From the NCBI GenBank assembly GCA_037102815.1, contig BTPP01000009.1, positions 248,001 to 312,000 on the forward strand: DNA of 64,000 nucleotides, written 5' to 3'. This document shows positions 1-11,880 of this stretch, piece after piece (position 1 is the stretch's first letter; each line of letters starts with the position of its first letter). A program made the position numbers and the translations under genes. The stretch is from Neurospora intermedia (Eukaryota; Ascomycota; Sordariomycetes; Sordariales; Sordariaceae). The notes beneath the pieces are model-generated. The model was not told where the DNA came from and searched no databases. It was given only the letters and a program-made list of their open reading frames with translations.

Positions 1-3000
1 CTTCATTCTATATATAAATTGTACCTAAAAAGTAGAAGGATTTTAATATTTAAATTGTTTAATAGAAGTTATAAGAGTTTCTATGTAATATAAAAAAGAG
101 AGTACTTATTTAATAATTATAATATTGTTTATTAATTCCAGCGTTCCTTCGGGAAGTAAACTTAGTAGACTATTAATTAAAGGTAGTATAAGTTCTATAA
201 TTATAAGGCTAGATTCTTCTAAAATATTCCTTAGAAGTATTTCTTTAAGTACTTATTTTTAAAATAACGGTTGAATTAAATAATCTTTAATAGTATTAGT
301 TATTCTAATAAAGTGGGTACTAAAGGTCTAAGGATATTCTATTAGCGTTTAGCGAATTATAATAACTTTATATTTAATTAGAAATTTTCGGTAAACTTCT
401 TAGGTAATATTTAATCTATTAATTATATAATAGTAGTTTAATAAATTAATATCCGTTATATTTATAGAAGTATTTAAATTATTATTCCTTTACTACTACC
501 GGCTACGTATATTATTAGATAGTAGAGAAAATTCTAGTTTAAATCGGTATTTTCTTTTTAATGCCTATATATTCTTTTCCTAATAATTAAAAATAGCCTT
601 ATATTCGGGAAATATCCTATAAACTACTATCTAGGATTACATTAGAAGTCCTAATTTCCCGTCTTTAGTAATTAAAACTATTGCTTTGTTAGGGATATAA
701 TTGTTATAGTCCTCTCTATTACTAATTATAATAGTTATTTATAAAGTAAGCGTAGGATTTTAAGGCCAATAAATAGTTAATTTACCTTTTTAAATATTAT
801 TAATTATCTTTTAATATTAATTTTAGTAATAGTTACTACTATACTAATAATAACGGATCTAATATCCGTCCCTACGGTTCTAATTACTTCCTTTATTACC
901 TCTTTTTCCGCTTTTATTTCTCGTAGAGGAATTGCCTATATAACTTCCTCCTTTACTAATAATATAATTCTATTTAATTATTAATAAAAAATTAATTTAA
1001 ACTTCTTCTTTTTACTTCTTTATTAGCTTTTCATCGAATTAAGACTATGTAATCCTCATTTAGTTAAATTCCTTTATTATTTTTTCAATATTTAATTTCT
1101 TAATTAAATAGAATATAGTAGGCGTTAAAGCAGTAATTTGGGTCGTTAAAGGAGTTTTTTTACGTAAAGGTTAATCGGAATTACTATTTAATTTAATTAA
1201 ATTACTTTTCTTATTAGTAATTATTAATATTTTCTTTTTAATTAATATTATACCTAAATTGTCGTTTAATAAATTATCCTCCTTATTATTAATATAAGTA
1301 CTATCTTCAAAATCGAAATATTTGTAAATCGTTTTTATTATATTAGTATAAAACTATAATTAAGTTATCTAGTAGACTTTTTTTTTAAGCCTTATAATTA
1401 TTATAATTATCCTTTTAATTCTTTTTATAAACTTCTTATAGAAATTACGAATAATTATAAATTAAATAAAGTCCTTCTCTTTTTTAAATTATTTTATTAA
1501 GAGTATTAAATATTTAAGTATAGTTTTAACGATTTTTTCTCTATTATAGGAGATAGATTTACTATAGAAGACCTTTAGTATAGTAGTTTTATTATCTATC
1601 TAATTTAAGTCCAACGCTAAGAATTCTTATTTAAAATAACAATAGAATTCTTTCTATATTTAAATACCTTTAGTAGTAATATCGTTCGCTATTTCTCTAT
1701 AAATCTTTCGGACGTCCAATATATATTACTAGTACTAGGTATTCAATTTAGCCTTATTAAAAAAATAATAGCTTTAAACCCTATTATCGAACTTTTTTAA
1801 GTACTTAGAAACGTATTTCCCCTTAAATTTGGCTTTAGGTATATAATTTTTTATAAAGAAAATTATAAGAGTTTTAACTATTAATATTTGCGTTAAATAT
1901 GTATTAAACAGGCCTTTAAGCGGGTCTTTACTTAATAGATTTTTATTTAAAACTTATTATACTTCGTATTTAAATTCTTATTACTAATTAAATTATATAA
2001 TTATAATATTAAGTCCTAAGAGTCCTAAAGAAGGACCTTAATAATAATTAGAAGGGGTAGAAATAGGAGTAATAAGATAGGGATTTTAGTAGGTAAGAAA
2101 ATACTATTTAAATTTAAAGCTTTAGGAATAATTAATTTCTAATTTAATATAATAAAGTTTTAAAGGCGATTAAATAGGTTGTAAAAGAGTAATATAAGGA
2201 AGTAGATACTAAGTTCGAAAATTAAGTATAAAGGCGGATAAGATATACGAGTATAAAATATAAATAAGGCCGGGTTAATTTAGTAATAAATTCCTAAAGG
2301 GGGTTAATAATTAGTTTCTTAATTAGATTAGTAAAAGAGTCGGAGACTAATTAGGTCTTAGAAAGGGGAAAAAGGTAGTTTTTAATATAGGAATCGAGGA
2401 AGGAAGAGTAGGATTTAGGAGGAATAGTAGGAATAGCTCTAGTATTAATATAAAAAGCTAATTTAATACTTCCTAATTAATATATAGAATTAGAGTTATA
2501 AAAATATTTCTATTATTTTAGATCCGGTTAGTATTATTTATATTACTTTTACGTACTAATTAATCTATTTACCCCCTTTTTCTTCCTTTAATTTAGAGGT
2601 CCCCAATCCCCCTTTTTATTTATTTTCCTACTAATTAAATATTATTGTACTATCGTACTTTCTCTAATTAGAAATCTCTAATTGGTTTTTCCTTTCTTCT
2701 TATTCTTTTAATATTCCTTTTTTCTTTTTTTCCCTAAGCAAAAGGAACCTCTTTAATTTTTACCCTCTACTTTTTCTACCTTTCTATTTCTATTATTAGT
2801 ATTCGAAAGCGGTAATTCTCGTTTATAATAATAATATTGTTATTAAAGCCCTTCTAATAAGGATTTATAGTAACTAATCACCTCCTTCTTAGTTTTTGAA
2901 ACGTAATAATAGTAATAATTACGATCCTAAGAATCTATTAATAATAATTATTAATATATTGTACGAAGGAAGAATTTAAAAGTAATAATTAGTACCCTTC

Positions 3001-5063
3001 CCTATAGGGAACTAATTACAAACTTTTAAAGAAAAAGGGTTTAGGTACTATCTAATTTTTCTATATTTGTATAAGGGCTATACATTATAGATTTAAAGAT
3101 ATTAGTCCCTAAAAGTCTAATACTAATACCTACCCTAATTATCGACAGATTTTTTTATTATTTATTATTTCTTCGAATAGTTTTTTAATTAAATTACCGC
3201 TTAAGTAGCCTATCAATCATCTATTCTTATTATTATTCTAATACTATTAATCGGATATTCGTTTATTTATTAAATTATATAGTTAAATTACTACTATTTA
3301 GTAGTTTATCTATCATTTATATTTATTTATATTTAATTATTACTATTTAAATATTTATTCTTCTATTTTTCTTATTAATTATTTATACTATTATTTATAC
3401 TTCGATATTATATCCGAACAGTAGTCGGATAACTACTAATTAGTTATATTATTAGTAATCGTAGTACAATTACTAATATAACTATATATCGAATACTATT
3501 AAGGGCCTTGGGCTATAGCAAATATCTAATATTAAGGATCTTTATACTTCTCTAAAATAAAGCTATTCAAATTTCTTTATAACGATTAATTAAACGTCGC
3601 TAGTAAATATTAGGTAAACCTTAACGAGGATAGGAAATTATAAAGTCCCTATATTCGTTTTAGCCAATTTAGCGTAGGGTTTTAATACCTATCTCGTCCT
3701 TATTACTAATTTAAAATAGCGAGAAAACTACAACAACAACAACAACTATACTACTATAACTAAAGTAATATATAAGGATTATAGTTTTTAGTTGTCTAAT
3801 CTAGTAAAGTAGTAAGTAATTTTCAAACTTTTCTAAATAGTCGAAATAGGAGGCATCGAACCAAATATAATTCACTAAGGTCTTATATCCGTTAAATAGC
3901 TAAATATTCAATCGCTATTATAAAACGAAGATAGCTAATAGATCTTTTAATATCTTTTTCCTATAAGTAAATAGAGAAACGAATATATATTCCCTCTAGA
4001 GGGATAAAGGATTATTTAGTACAATAAAATAAGAAGAGGCAAATAATTAAAAATTATTAAGAACTATTATTTTGTTCAATTAAAAAAATCAAACTAAGAC
4101 TAATTATCTAATATAATTTAAAAAAAGAATATCGTAATAATTTATTATTTTATCCTCTTAAAGTTTAATATCCTATCTATCCCCCTTATTTCTTTTCTTC
4201 CTCTATTATCCCTATTTTTCTACCTTTTCTAATCCATTATCTTATCAAATTAGTCCTACATTCTTTTATCTTCCATCAATACTAATTGTTCAATTCTGTC
4301 TAGTCTAGAAAGTGTACCCTCTGATCTAGTACCCTTGCTGAAGGTTCGAAAAAAATCATTGTAGAAAATAAATCAACGTATATATTCCCGTATACTACCC
4401 CAAATCAGTAGTCTTTCGTAACGACGTACGACGCTTATTAGACCGCTATTCTAAATAGGGACGGTAATCGGCTTAGTTACAATAAAGTATAACGAGTATA
4501 GTCTTACCCTTCCGACTCTTTAAACGCCCAATTATAATACTAAATCGGTAGCGCTAGTAAAGGTCGACGACGGCGGCGAATTAAGTATCGTAATCCTCGC
4601 TAATTAATATACTAAAATAAAGGTCGTCTAATAGAACCGCCCAAATATACTCTAAATCCCTCTTAAATAATACTATAGAATTGAATATAGCGCTACTTAT
4701 ATACGAATTAATAGAGAGGGTAGGGGAATTATTATAATAGCGGCGAGACTAAGATTAGGACTAGGATTAAAATTGGGGACCTATCTATATTTGAGAGAGT
4801 TAGCGATTAATTTAGCAATTATTATAGAAGGTTACTAACTATATATATTAATGCGCGAGAGCGATTATAAGGGTAAAGCGCTATACTATAATTGAAGGGT
4901 GGTGCTAGAGTATGTAATTAAAGGGTGTAAAAAAGGGTATAAAGTATAGGGGGCGCCGCTTGTTAAATACGTATAATGCAGCGTATTACTTGTTAATACG
5001 GGGGGATGTTATAAATATTAAAAGCGTGAAATTTTATAGCTAAAATCGGGGTTTACAATAACA
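1..5063. repeat. RIP-degraded relic repeat DNA
   Basis: This block is strongly A+T-rich. CpA and TpG are rare while TpA is very abundant, and CpG survives in many places. That pattern is the signature of repeat-induced point mutation (CpA to TpA on either strand) acting on duplicated DNA. No long reading frame survives in any frame, so the original element, probably a transposon, cannot be named. Base composition changes abruptly near 5063, after which the DNA looks ordinary. In Neurospora such blocks are usually cytosine-methylated and packed as H3K9me3 heterochromatin; that part is inference from the family of organisms. Confidence 0.9.
5007..5063. mobile_element. LTR-like terminal fragment with adjoining purine tract
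   Basis: A G-rich tract (GGGGGGA, ending at 5006) is followed at once by TGTTAT at 5007-5012, and the mirror sequence ATAACA lies at 5058-5063, exactly where the RIP-mutated DNA ends. TG...CA ends with short inverted repeats and a polypurine tract just upstream are what the start of a 3' LTR of a Ty3/Gypsy-type element looks like. At 57 bases it is too short for a complete LTR, so it may be truncated or a chance resemblance. Confidence 0.35.
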
Positions 5064-5147
5064 GGTGACATCAGTTGTCACATACCCACTTTTTGGGTTT
5101 GGGTGTGCATGGGGAGTTTATGGGTGTGCGCGGAGGTTACCCCTTAG

Positions 5148-5155
5148 TATATAAT
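5148..5155 (+). promoter_or_regulatory. TATA-like box of the laccase gene
   Basis: TATATAAT lies about 126 bases upstream of the laccase ATG at 5281, in the short normal-composition stretch between the RIP-mutated block and the gene. Position and sequence fit a TATA box; no transcript data are available. Confidence 0.4.
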
Positions 5156-5280
5156 GCTCGATGCCCTCGACTGCTCGACAGCAGAATGGTGGGAGTGCTT
5201 GTCAAGCTCATTAGTCCAACTTCCCTGTCCTCAGTTTTTGCTAATCGCCTTGCTGTACCACTCGGGATCTCCTCAGCACC

Positions 5281-7405
5281 ATGTTCAAACCTCTTTGCGG
5301 ACTCCTATGGAGTCTGATTCTGAGCAGCCTCGCCCACGGTAGTCCACTAGCAGAGTCTCAATCGCACCCTCTGGAGGCGAGACAATCATGTAATACCGCC
5401 TCCAACAGACAATGCTGGACAAGCTCCTTCGATATCAACACGGACTATGAAGCACATGTGCCCGAGACCGGTGTCACCAGACAGGTAAGTCCGGCTCCAG
5501 GATGGCGGCAAACTTGGCATGGCTGACAGGAGCAGTATACCTTGACTTTGACCGAACAAAGCACTTGGAGAGGGGGTGATGGGCGGTTAAAGTACAGCGC
5601 AATGCTTGTCAATGGTGAGTATCAATCAGAGCACTGGCAATAAGAATCAAGCTAACATCATCCAGGCCAATTTCCAGGTATGTGAAAGATGTTATATGGC
5701 GCATGATTAGGTGCCCTACTTACACTCAACTCTAAACGTTGAAGGCCCAACCATTAGCGCAAGTGAGTGCATCCTCTCTACTGCAGACCGTCACGAGCCA
5801 TGTACTGACATTAGCCAGACTGGGGCGACCGACTCCAGATCACCGTCATCAACAATATGAGATCCAACGGGTGGGGCCCCTCTACATGCCCCAGCAGACT
5901 TTGATCTAACTCAGTCAGCACCTCGATCCACTATCACGGTCTGCGCATGCTCAACGCCAACACTCAAGACGGTGTCAACGGGGTTACCGAATGCCCCATT
6001 CCTCCTGGAAGCAGGAAGACCTACACATTCCTCGCCAACCAGTACGGCACAGCATGGTATGTCTACTCCCCAAGGATATATTAATGTCTGCTAACAGACT
6101 AGGTACCATTCTCACTTCCCGCTCCAATACGGAAACGGTGTTCTTGGACCCATCGTCATCAAGGGACCCGCATCCGCCGATTACGACACCGATCTTGGAC
6201 CACTCGTTCTCTCGGACTGGTACTATGGTTCCGTTTTTGAGATTGCCCACCGCGTCAACAATCCCAGCAATCCCTTCATTCCCAACTTTCCCGGCTCCCC
6301 TCCTGCCAGCGACAATGTTCTCTTCAATGGCCGTAACATCAACCCCGACGGCTCCGGTGGTACCTACACCCGTAAGACCCTGACCAAGGGCAAGAAACAC
6401 CTCCTTCGGCTCATCAACACTTCCCTCCAAAACGCCTTCACCGTCAGTCTTGTAGGGCACACCTTCCAAGTTGTTGCCACTGATATGGTCCCCATCAAGC
6501 CCATCACGCGCAACCATCTCTTCCTCGGCATCGGCCAGCGCTACGACGTCATCATCGATGCCAACCAGCCGACCGCCAACTACTGGTTCAATGTGACCTT
6601 CTCCGCCCTACCTTGCGGTCAATCTGATAACCCGTACCCAGCCGCCATCTTCTCCTACGCTGGCGCATCGTCCACCTCTTTGCCCACGCAACGCGGTACT
6701 GCCCCTCCAGATTCCCGGTGTGCCGCCCCCGAGCGTGATTACTCCCCCATCGTCTCTCGCTCCGCAGATGTCAACTCATTCGTTCCCACCACATCCCACA
6801 CCCTCAACGTCGATTTGACGGTGGACAACTCCCAAGCCCGCGTTTTCTGGCCCGTCAACAACTCGCCGCTGCGCGTCAACTGGCAGGAACCCACGCTGCG
6901 CTACGTAGCGAATAACACCCTTTCCTCTGTCCCGCGCTCTCGCAACTTGATCCAAATCCCGGGGTCTAATACCTTGACTTACTTCTTGTTACAAAATAAC
7001 TCGCCCATCCCGCATCCAATCCACCTCCACGGCCACGACGTTATGATCCTCGGTAGCTCCCCGCCCCTAGCTGATCCGCTGGCGGAGACGCAGATAAGGG
7101 AGTATAACCCCAATACGGATAAATCTACTTTGAGGGGAAATAATCCCCCGAGGAGAGATACCACGATGTTGCCGGCTTGGGGATGGTTGCTGGTGGCTTG
7201 GAGGACGAACAATCCTGGTGTGTGGCTGTTTCACTGCCATGTGGGGTGGCACGTTAGTCAGGGGCTGGGGGTGCAGGTGTTGGAGAGGCTGGATGCTTTG
7301 AGGGATGGGGGTGGGGGAAGTTTGGGGACGGTTGAACAGAATTGTGGGAATTGGGCGGGTTGGTACCCGGGAAGTACGTGGAAGCAGGATGATGCTGGGT
7401 TGTAG
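5281..7405 (+). CDS. Laccase (multicopper oxidase), secreted
   Basis: Proposed exons are 5281-5484, 5536-5614, 5666-5677, 5745-5762, 5819-5870, 5919-6056 and 6103-7405, giving 601 residues with every junction in phase. Laccases oxidise phenols outside the cell while reducing O2 to water. The N-terminus is a signal peptide (LLWSLILSSLAHG) followed by a short propeptide ending near EAR. All four copper-ligand blocks are present: HYHG near residue 126, WYHSHF near 168, HPIHLHGHD near 472 and FHCHVGWHVSQGL near 545. The residue ten after the T1 cysteine is Leu, common in fungal laccases. The protein ends DDAGL, close to the DSGL C-terminal plug of ascomycete laccases. Exons 3 and 4 are only 12 and 18 bases; they are needed to give the conserved NGQFPGPTISANWGD run. 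The gene begins about 220 bases from the RIP-mutated block. Confidence 0.93.
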
Positions 7406-7984
7406 TCTTGAGGTCAAGAGAGGGGGTAAGAGAAGAGGTGGAGGGGGTAAGGAAAGAATTGGAGGATATAATGAGGAACTGGAGCAATTCGAGAGAGTTC
7501 TTACGGGCTTACTTTTCATATGGGTATTGGCAATCACTTGTTATTTTCGAGTGTCTTGTGCGAGTTGGTGTCCCTAGCGATTGATGTGACATCCCTAACC
7601 CTAACTTGAAGGAAGGGGCTGGCGACCACAGACATGGAGGTGATGAGATGACACCTTCAGGGATCAAAGGCAACCGACCAATAGGCGCGACAACCGATGT
7701 AGGATCACGTATTCGAAGGGTTATCTTATAACCGCTGTCCTTTTGGGGCTGTGCCGCACATCGGCAGGTGCACTATCACCACGACATCGATTCGGTGTTA
7801 TGCAAGGTGCTTAGTACACTCCAGTTTCCAGGCAACCACCACGAAATGGGACAAGGGCCCGAGGTCTATAAGCAACTGATAAGGCTGGGACAGGGACAGG
7901 GACATAAGAAGACACAACTTCCCATCGGATCCTAAAATACAAGTCCAGTCTCCAAACCAAAACCCTTCTTCATCCCTCAACACC
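7406..7984. other. Intergenic, laccase 3' flank and SDR promoter
   Basis: No supported gene. A TATAAG motif at 7867-7872, about 113 bases before the dehydrogenase ATG, could be its TATA element. Nothing else stands out. Confidence 0.5.
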
Positions 7985-8929
7985 ATGACCACCCTCACCG
8001 GCAAAACCATTCTCATAACCGGCGGCACCCGCGGCCTCGGCGCCGTCACCGCTCTCGCCCTAGCCCGCCTCGGTCCACACAAGATCTACATAACGGGCCG
8101 GCCCTCTTCTTCCACCACCGCAGACACACTCATCTCCAAAATTCGCTCAGAAGCCGAATCCAACCCCAACGCCAACAACGTCTGCATAAACATCACCTTC
8201 CTCCCCACCGACAACGCCTCCCTCGCTTCCGTCTCCGCCACCGCTCAAAAGCTGCTAGAAACCGAAGAGAAAATCGACATCCTCATCTGCAACGCCGGTA
8301 TCGCCGCCATCCCCCTGGGCAAATCAGAAGATGGCTACGAGATCCAGTTCGCTACCAACGTCCTCGGCCACGCTTTACTCATTCGCAAACTCCTGCCTCT
8401 CTTGCGCAAGAGTACCTCTAGTGGTGCAAGAATTATCAGCCTAGGCTCCTACGGCTACCGCATGGCGAAAACCGTCGATCTCGAGCGCGTGTCTGGAGAC
8501 GGCCTGGCAAAGGACAAGGATGATTTCTTGGGATACCAGAGATGGCGGCGGTATACAGAGTCGAAATTGGCTAATACGCTGTACACTTCTCAGCTTGCGA
8601 AGGAGTACCCGGAGATTGTTTCGGTGACGGTCACGCCGGGGTTTGTGGAAAGTGATATGGTCAAGAACTTTGGGTTTGTGGATCAATGGGTGACCAAGTT
8701 GGGAGCTAAATTGGCTCGGGGGCAGAGGGGAATGGTGACGGTGGAAGAGGGGGCGGAGAATACTGTTTGGGCTGCTACCGTAGAGGAAAAGGAGTTGGTG
8801 AATGGAGGGTTGTACGATCCTGTTGGGAAGAGGGTGCCTGAAGGGGAGTTGACCGCCGCGGCAAGGGATGAGGCTTTGGCTAAGAGACTTTGGGAGTGGA
8901 CAGAGAGGGAATTGGAGAGGTGGTTGTAA
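7985..8929 (+). CDS. Short-chain dehydrogenase/reductase
   Basis: Uninterrupted 314-residue frame starting at ATG 7985. This is an NAD(P)-dependent oxidoreductase of the SDR superfamily. The cofactor motif TGGTRGLG is at residues 12-19, the structural NAG at 103-105, a candidate catalytic Ser in ARIISLGS near 152, and the active-site Tyr190/Lys194 in YTESK. The overall layout is most like fungal retinol-dehydrogenase or WW-domain-oxidoreductase-like SDRs, whose substrates are mostly unknown. There is no signal peptide or membrane anchor, so a cytosolic enzyme is likely. It lies 580 bases downstream of the laccase on the same strand; nothing ties the two functionally. Substrate cannot be called. 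Confidence 0.9.
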   Translation: MTTLTGKTILITGGTRGLGAVTALALARLGPHKIYITGRPSSSTTADTLISKIRSEAESNPNANNVCINITFLPTDNASLASVSATAQKLLETEEKIDILICNAGIAAIPLGKSEDGYEIQFATNVLGHALLIRKLLPLLRKSTSSGARIISLGSYGYRMAKTVDLERVSGDGLAKDKDDFLGYQRWRRYTESKLANTLYTSQLAKEYPEIVSVTVTPGFVESDMVKNFGFVDQWVTKLGAKLARGQRGMVTVEEGAENTVWAATVEEKELVNGGLYDPVGKRVPEGELTAAARDEALAKRLWEWTERELERWL

Positions 8930-9073
8930 GGAGTGGCGGATGAGTAAGAGACGGAGGATGGGAAGTTGGGGAGGGGGAGAAGGGGGGAAGGGTCTATAGA
9001 TTAATAGAGGTCCTAGACGTATCTTCATTTACTAACACCCATCAAATTGTTACTTTCATGCTTTCAGCATCAC

Positions 9074-9556
9074 TCACTTGCTTTCCAATAACCCTCCCAC
9101 ATTCTTCACATCAGGCAAATACCCACCCCTCTCATCCTTTCCCTTCCTCTCCATCCTGTTCACCCCTTCCTTCGACAACAAATCCCCAACTGGCTGTCCT
9201 AGTCCTCCTTGTCCAACCTGTCCAGCAACGAGGTTATGCACGCCATCTTGGAGGGTGTCTACCTGTTCAATGTTGGTGACCTTGGTCTTGGAGAGTGTGT
9301 CTGTCGACGAAAGACAAAGTCAGTCCCACGGGCCTCGGTAGATACAGCACGACTGGGAATCATCAAAGAAGGAGCGGTACAAACCCTTGGTGGCATAACT
9401 CGCTTTGTTGTCCGTGGTGAAGTAGCGGAGGTAGAGATCTTCTAGCCAGGGAACCCAGGACTCGTATTGGGCGTTGTACTGGGTCTTGGCCCATTCGGAC
9501 CAGGTGGGCTTTTGGTCCTTGGTGATTTGGTTCTGCTCTTCAAGTTGGGCGGACAT
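9074..9556 (-). CDS. Small conserved-looking protein of unknown function
   Basis: Two exons, 9556-9385 and 9300-9074, with an 84-base intron (donor GTTTGT, branch ACTGAC, acceptor GACAG), giving 132 residues. The start is the ATG at 9556 (MSAQLEEQ...); an upstream in-frame codon exists but the Trp/Tyr-rich segment WSEWAKTQYNAQYESWVPWLEDLYLRYF begins well inside either version. After the intron come TKVTNIEQVDTLQDGVHNLVAGQVGQGG and a charged tail. Composition and the clean splice junction argue for a real gene. The sequence resembles small ascomycete proteins known only as hypothetical. There is no signal peptide or membrane segment, and no function is assigned. Confidence 0.78.
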
Positions 9557-10321
9557 CTTGTTGTTTGGATTACTCTTCCCTTCAGTTGACGGTTCGTTGT
9601 TTCCTTGCAAGATACCTATGATGATGTGGGGGTTCTGGTGTTGAGAACGGAAGCTGCGTTAGTGTTGCAATGGAAATCTTCCTCCAGTTTGTTACTCTCA
9701 CGACTCAAGCTCGAAAGGGGGACTGGTCCAACCCTTCATATTTGTTTCTTCATCACCATCACCTTCGTGGCACAGATGTCTACCTGCTTGTTTCCTTGAC
9801 GCCGCTCCAATATCTTGGGCAACGTACTTGCGGATCAAGTTGCAAAATGCCCGTAATGGAGGGTATACGTCATACTCAGACGTCGCCAAAAATTCCCGGT
9901 TTCGGACGTCAACTTCAAGCAATCACGACCAACGAAGGGGAAGCCGCAGACGACCGCCACTCCTGAATGTTGGCGGTTACGCCTGTGTAACACACCTCAT
10001 ACTAAAGGTACGGTACGTCTTCGACCAATGGCACCAGTGTCGTCAACACCATGTCAAATTTCGCGAAAGAAGATGGTCACCGGAGAATAGAAGCATGAAG
10101 TTCCCAGCTCAAAACATGGCAATCATTGATCCAGGTAATCAAATCACCTCGCGGTACGATCGTGGATTTCTTCTCTGTCATTTTCTTTCCGGTTGTTCGC
10201 TCTACTAAACATTTTGATTCACATGCAATCAGCTGTACATGTATCATGACCTATCACATCAATTAAGCCTCCCAGTTCAAATGCTACTAGGTAACTCTAG
10301 CGAAACCTCTCTAGCACAACT
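9557..10321. other. Intergenic, possible decayed coding trace
   Basis: No supported complete gene. A minus-strand stretch near 9698-9922 reads as protein-like sequence but has no good start, splice sites or continuation on either side. It may be a relic or chance. Confidence 0.4.
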
Positions 10322-11453
10322 TCAGTCGTCCGAATTCATGTCCTTTTTCTTCTTCAGACGACCAATACCCTTGCTTCTATCCTCCCCTTTTTCTTTGATA
10401 GACCGTGGACGTAGTCGTCCGGCCCACACCTCAGGTACGGTATTGTCTCTCATCAATGATGTCCTTGCTGTTGCTTCAGACCCGTGTCTCTGATCTTCCA
10501 CTTCGGAATTCTCGTTCTTCTTGTCATCGGTATCCCGCTTCCTCTTCCTGAGGGAGATGGTGTTGCCAGCTCCGCCGAGTTGGGCGAGCGACTTCATCTC
10601 ACGGGACAGCCTGGATTTTCTTGTCGTACGGTGGCGATTGGCAGCGGCTCGATTGGCAGGCACAGAAACAACCGGAGCTGGTGCCGAGATTGATGCGGAT
10701 GCTACGATCGGAGCCTTGACAGGTCGTTCGCGCGCCTCCTGCTGCGCAACCAACAGCTCTTGTATTCGCCGCTCATTCCGTTCTATTTGAGCCAGTCCTT
10801 GCTCTCTTCTCATTCGCCGTACCAACACATGGTACTGCCACCTATGATACTCCCGCTCATCTCTTAAAACGGCTTGCCAGATTCTCCAGATACGGTCATT
10901 TTCGAAGTCTTCTTGCTCCGCCGGTGTCATTCCAGGAGGTGTCGGCGGACCAAGTACAGGGGCAGGAGTCCATCCGGGTCGCGGCCAATGGTTCCTGTCG
11001 GGTCTGTCCCATGGCATCACTAGGGGAACCCAGGCAGATTGGGATGGTGGAATAGGAGATATGGCAGGAGTTGAGAGGGCTGAGTTGGGGGAGGCGGCTG
11101 GACTTGGATTGAATGGGCCGTATGGCCGCTTGGGAGTGGCCGGGATTGGCGAGGAGACCAGAGCACGATGGGTGCATGGGTTGGTCGAGTATTTGAAGTC
11201 GGAATCGGGGGTAACAGGCAAACTGGATGAGGATGACGCATGGGTCGGGGTTGACGGCGCAGTGTTCGGTGTGTTCGGATTTGAGGTGGTCCTATATTCG
11301 TACCCAGTATCAGTATGGAGGCATACCTCATCGATGACATTACAGCAGAGAAAGGAAAGGGTGAAATTACTTCGGAGTCGAGGCTACATTGTCGACAGAT
11401 TGCTCGTCTTGGACGAGGCTCTGTTGAATGTTGATAGGTGTGGCGGAAGACAT
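10322..11453 (-). CDS. Charged coiled-coil protein, function unknown
   Basis: Two exons, 11453-11371 and 11291-10322, with a 79-base intron (GTAATT...ATATAG), giving 350 residues. The intron joins a short first exon, MSSATPINIQQSLVQ..., in phase to a Pro/Ser/Thr-rich stretch (TTSNPNTPNTAPSTP). A central block of about 60 residues (DFENDRIWRIWQAVLRDEREYHRWQ onward) is rich in Arg, Glu and Gln and should form a coiled coil. The C-terminal third is basic, with Lys/Arg clusters (RKRKR, KKKK) that could serve as nuclear localisation signals. I recognise no domain. A nuclear or nucleic-acid role is inference from composition only. The neighbouring gene at 11881-12522 has a similar plan. Confidence 0.65.
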
Positions 11454-11880
11454 TTTGTCTACACCTACCTAGTAGTACCAATGACGGTTGCAGTGTAGGT
11501 TGAGTGGAGGAATTCGGGTATCTGGCAATGTTCTTCGAGACAGTGGCGAAGGGAGGAAAAAGAGAATTGTGGGTTGGGAGAAGGAAGCGGTTGCATACTG
11601 CTATGGGCATTGCGACTGTAGCGGAGTTCCCCGGGTTTCAAGGTCTGTTGAACCTTCACCGGATGTATCTGGTGAATGGAAGGAAGAGGACTTGCACTCT
11701 AGGTTCTTCATCTCGAAGAATCTTGACTGACTGGGGTGCCTTGACACAATAAAGACACCCACGTTGTCGGACACTGAAGACTTCACTAACTGTCAGCTGC
11801 AATGGAAAGTGGTAATGTTGGGCAAAGTATAACATATAGTACAAAATAACAACTAGATGATGGCAGTGTAGGCTAGTTGC
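11454..11880. other. Intergenic spacer between two similar minus-strand genes
   Basis: Short spacer holding the leader of the 350-residue protein gene and the 3' end of the 189-residue protein gene. No further gene or repeat seen. Confidence 0.5.

Noticed and set aside
9698-9922. Minus-strand open frame of about 74 codons with protein-like composition
   Set aside because: No ATG in a suitable place, no matching splice sites and no continuation on either side. Mentioned only as a possible relic.
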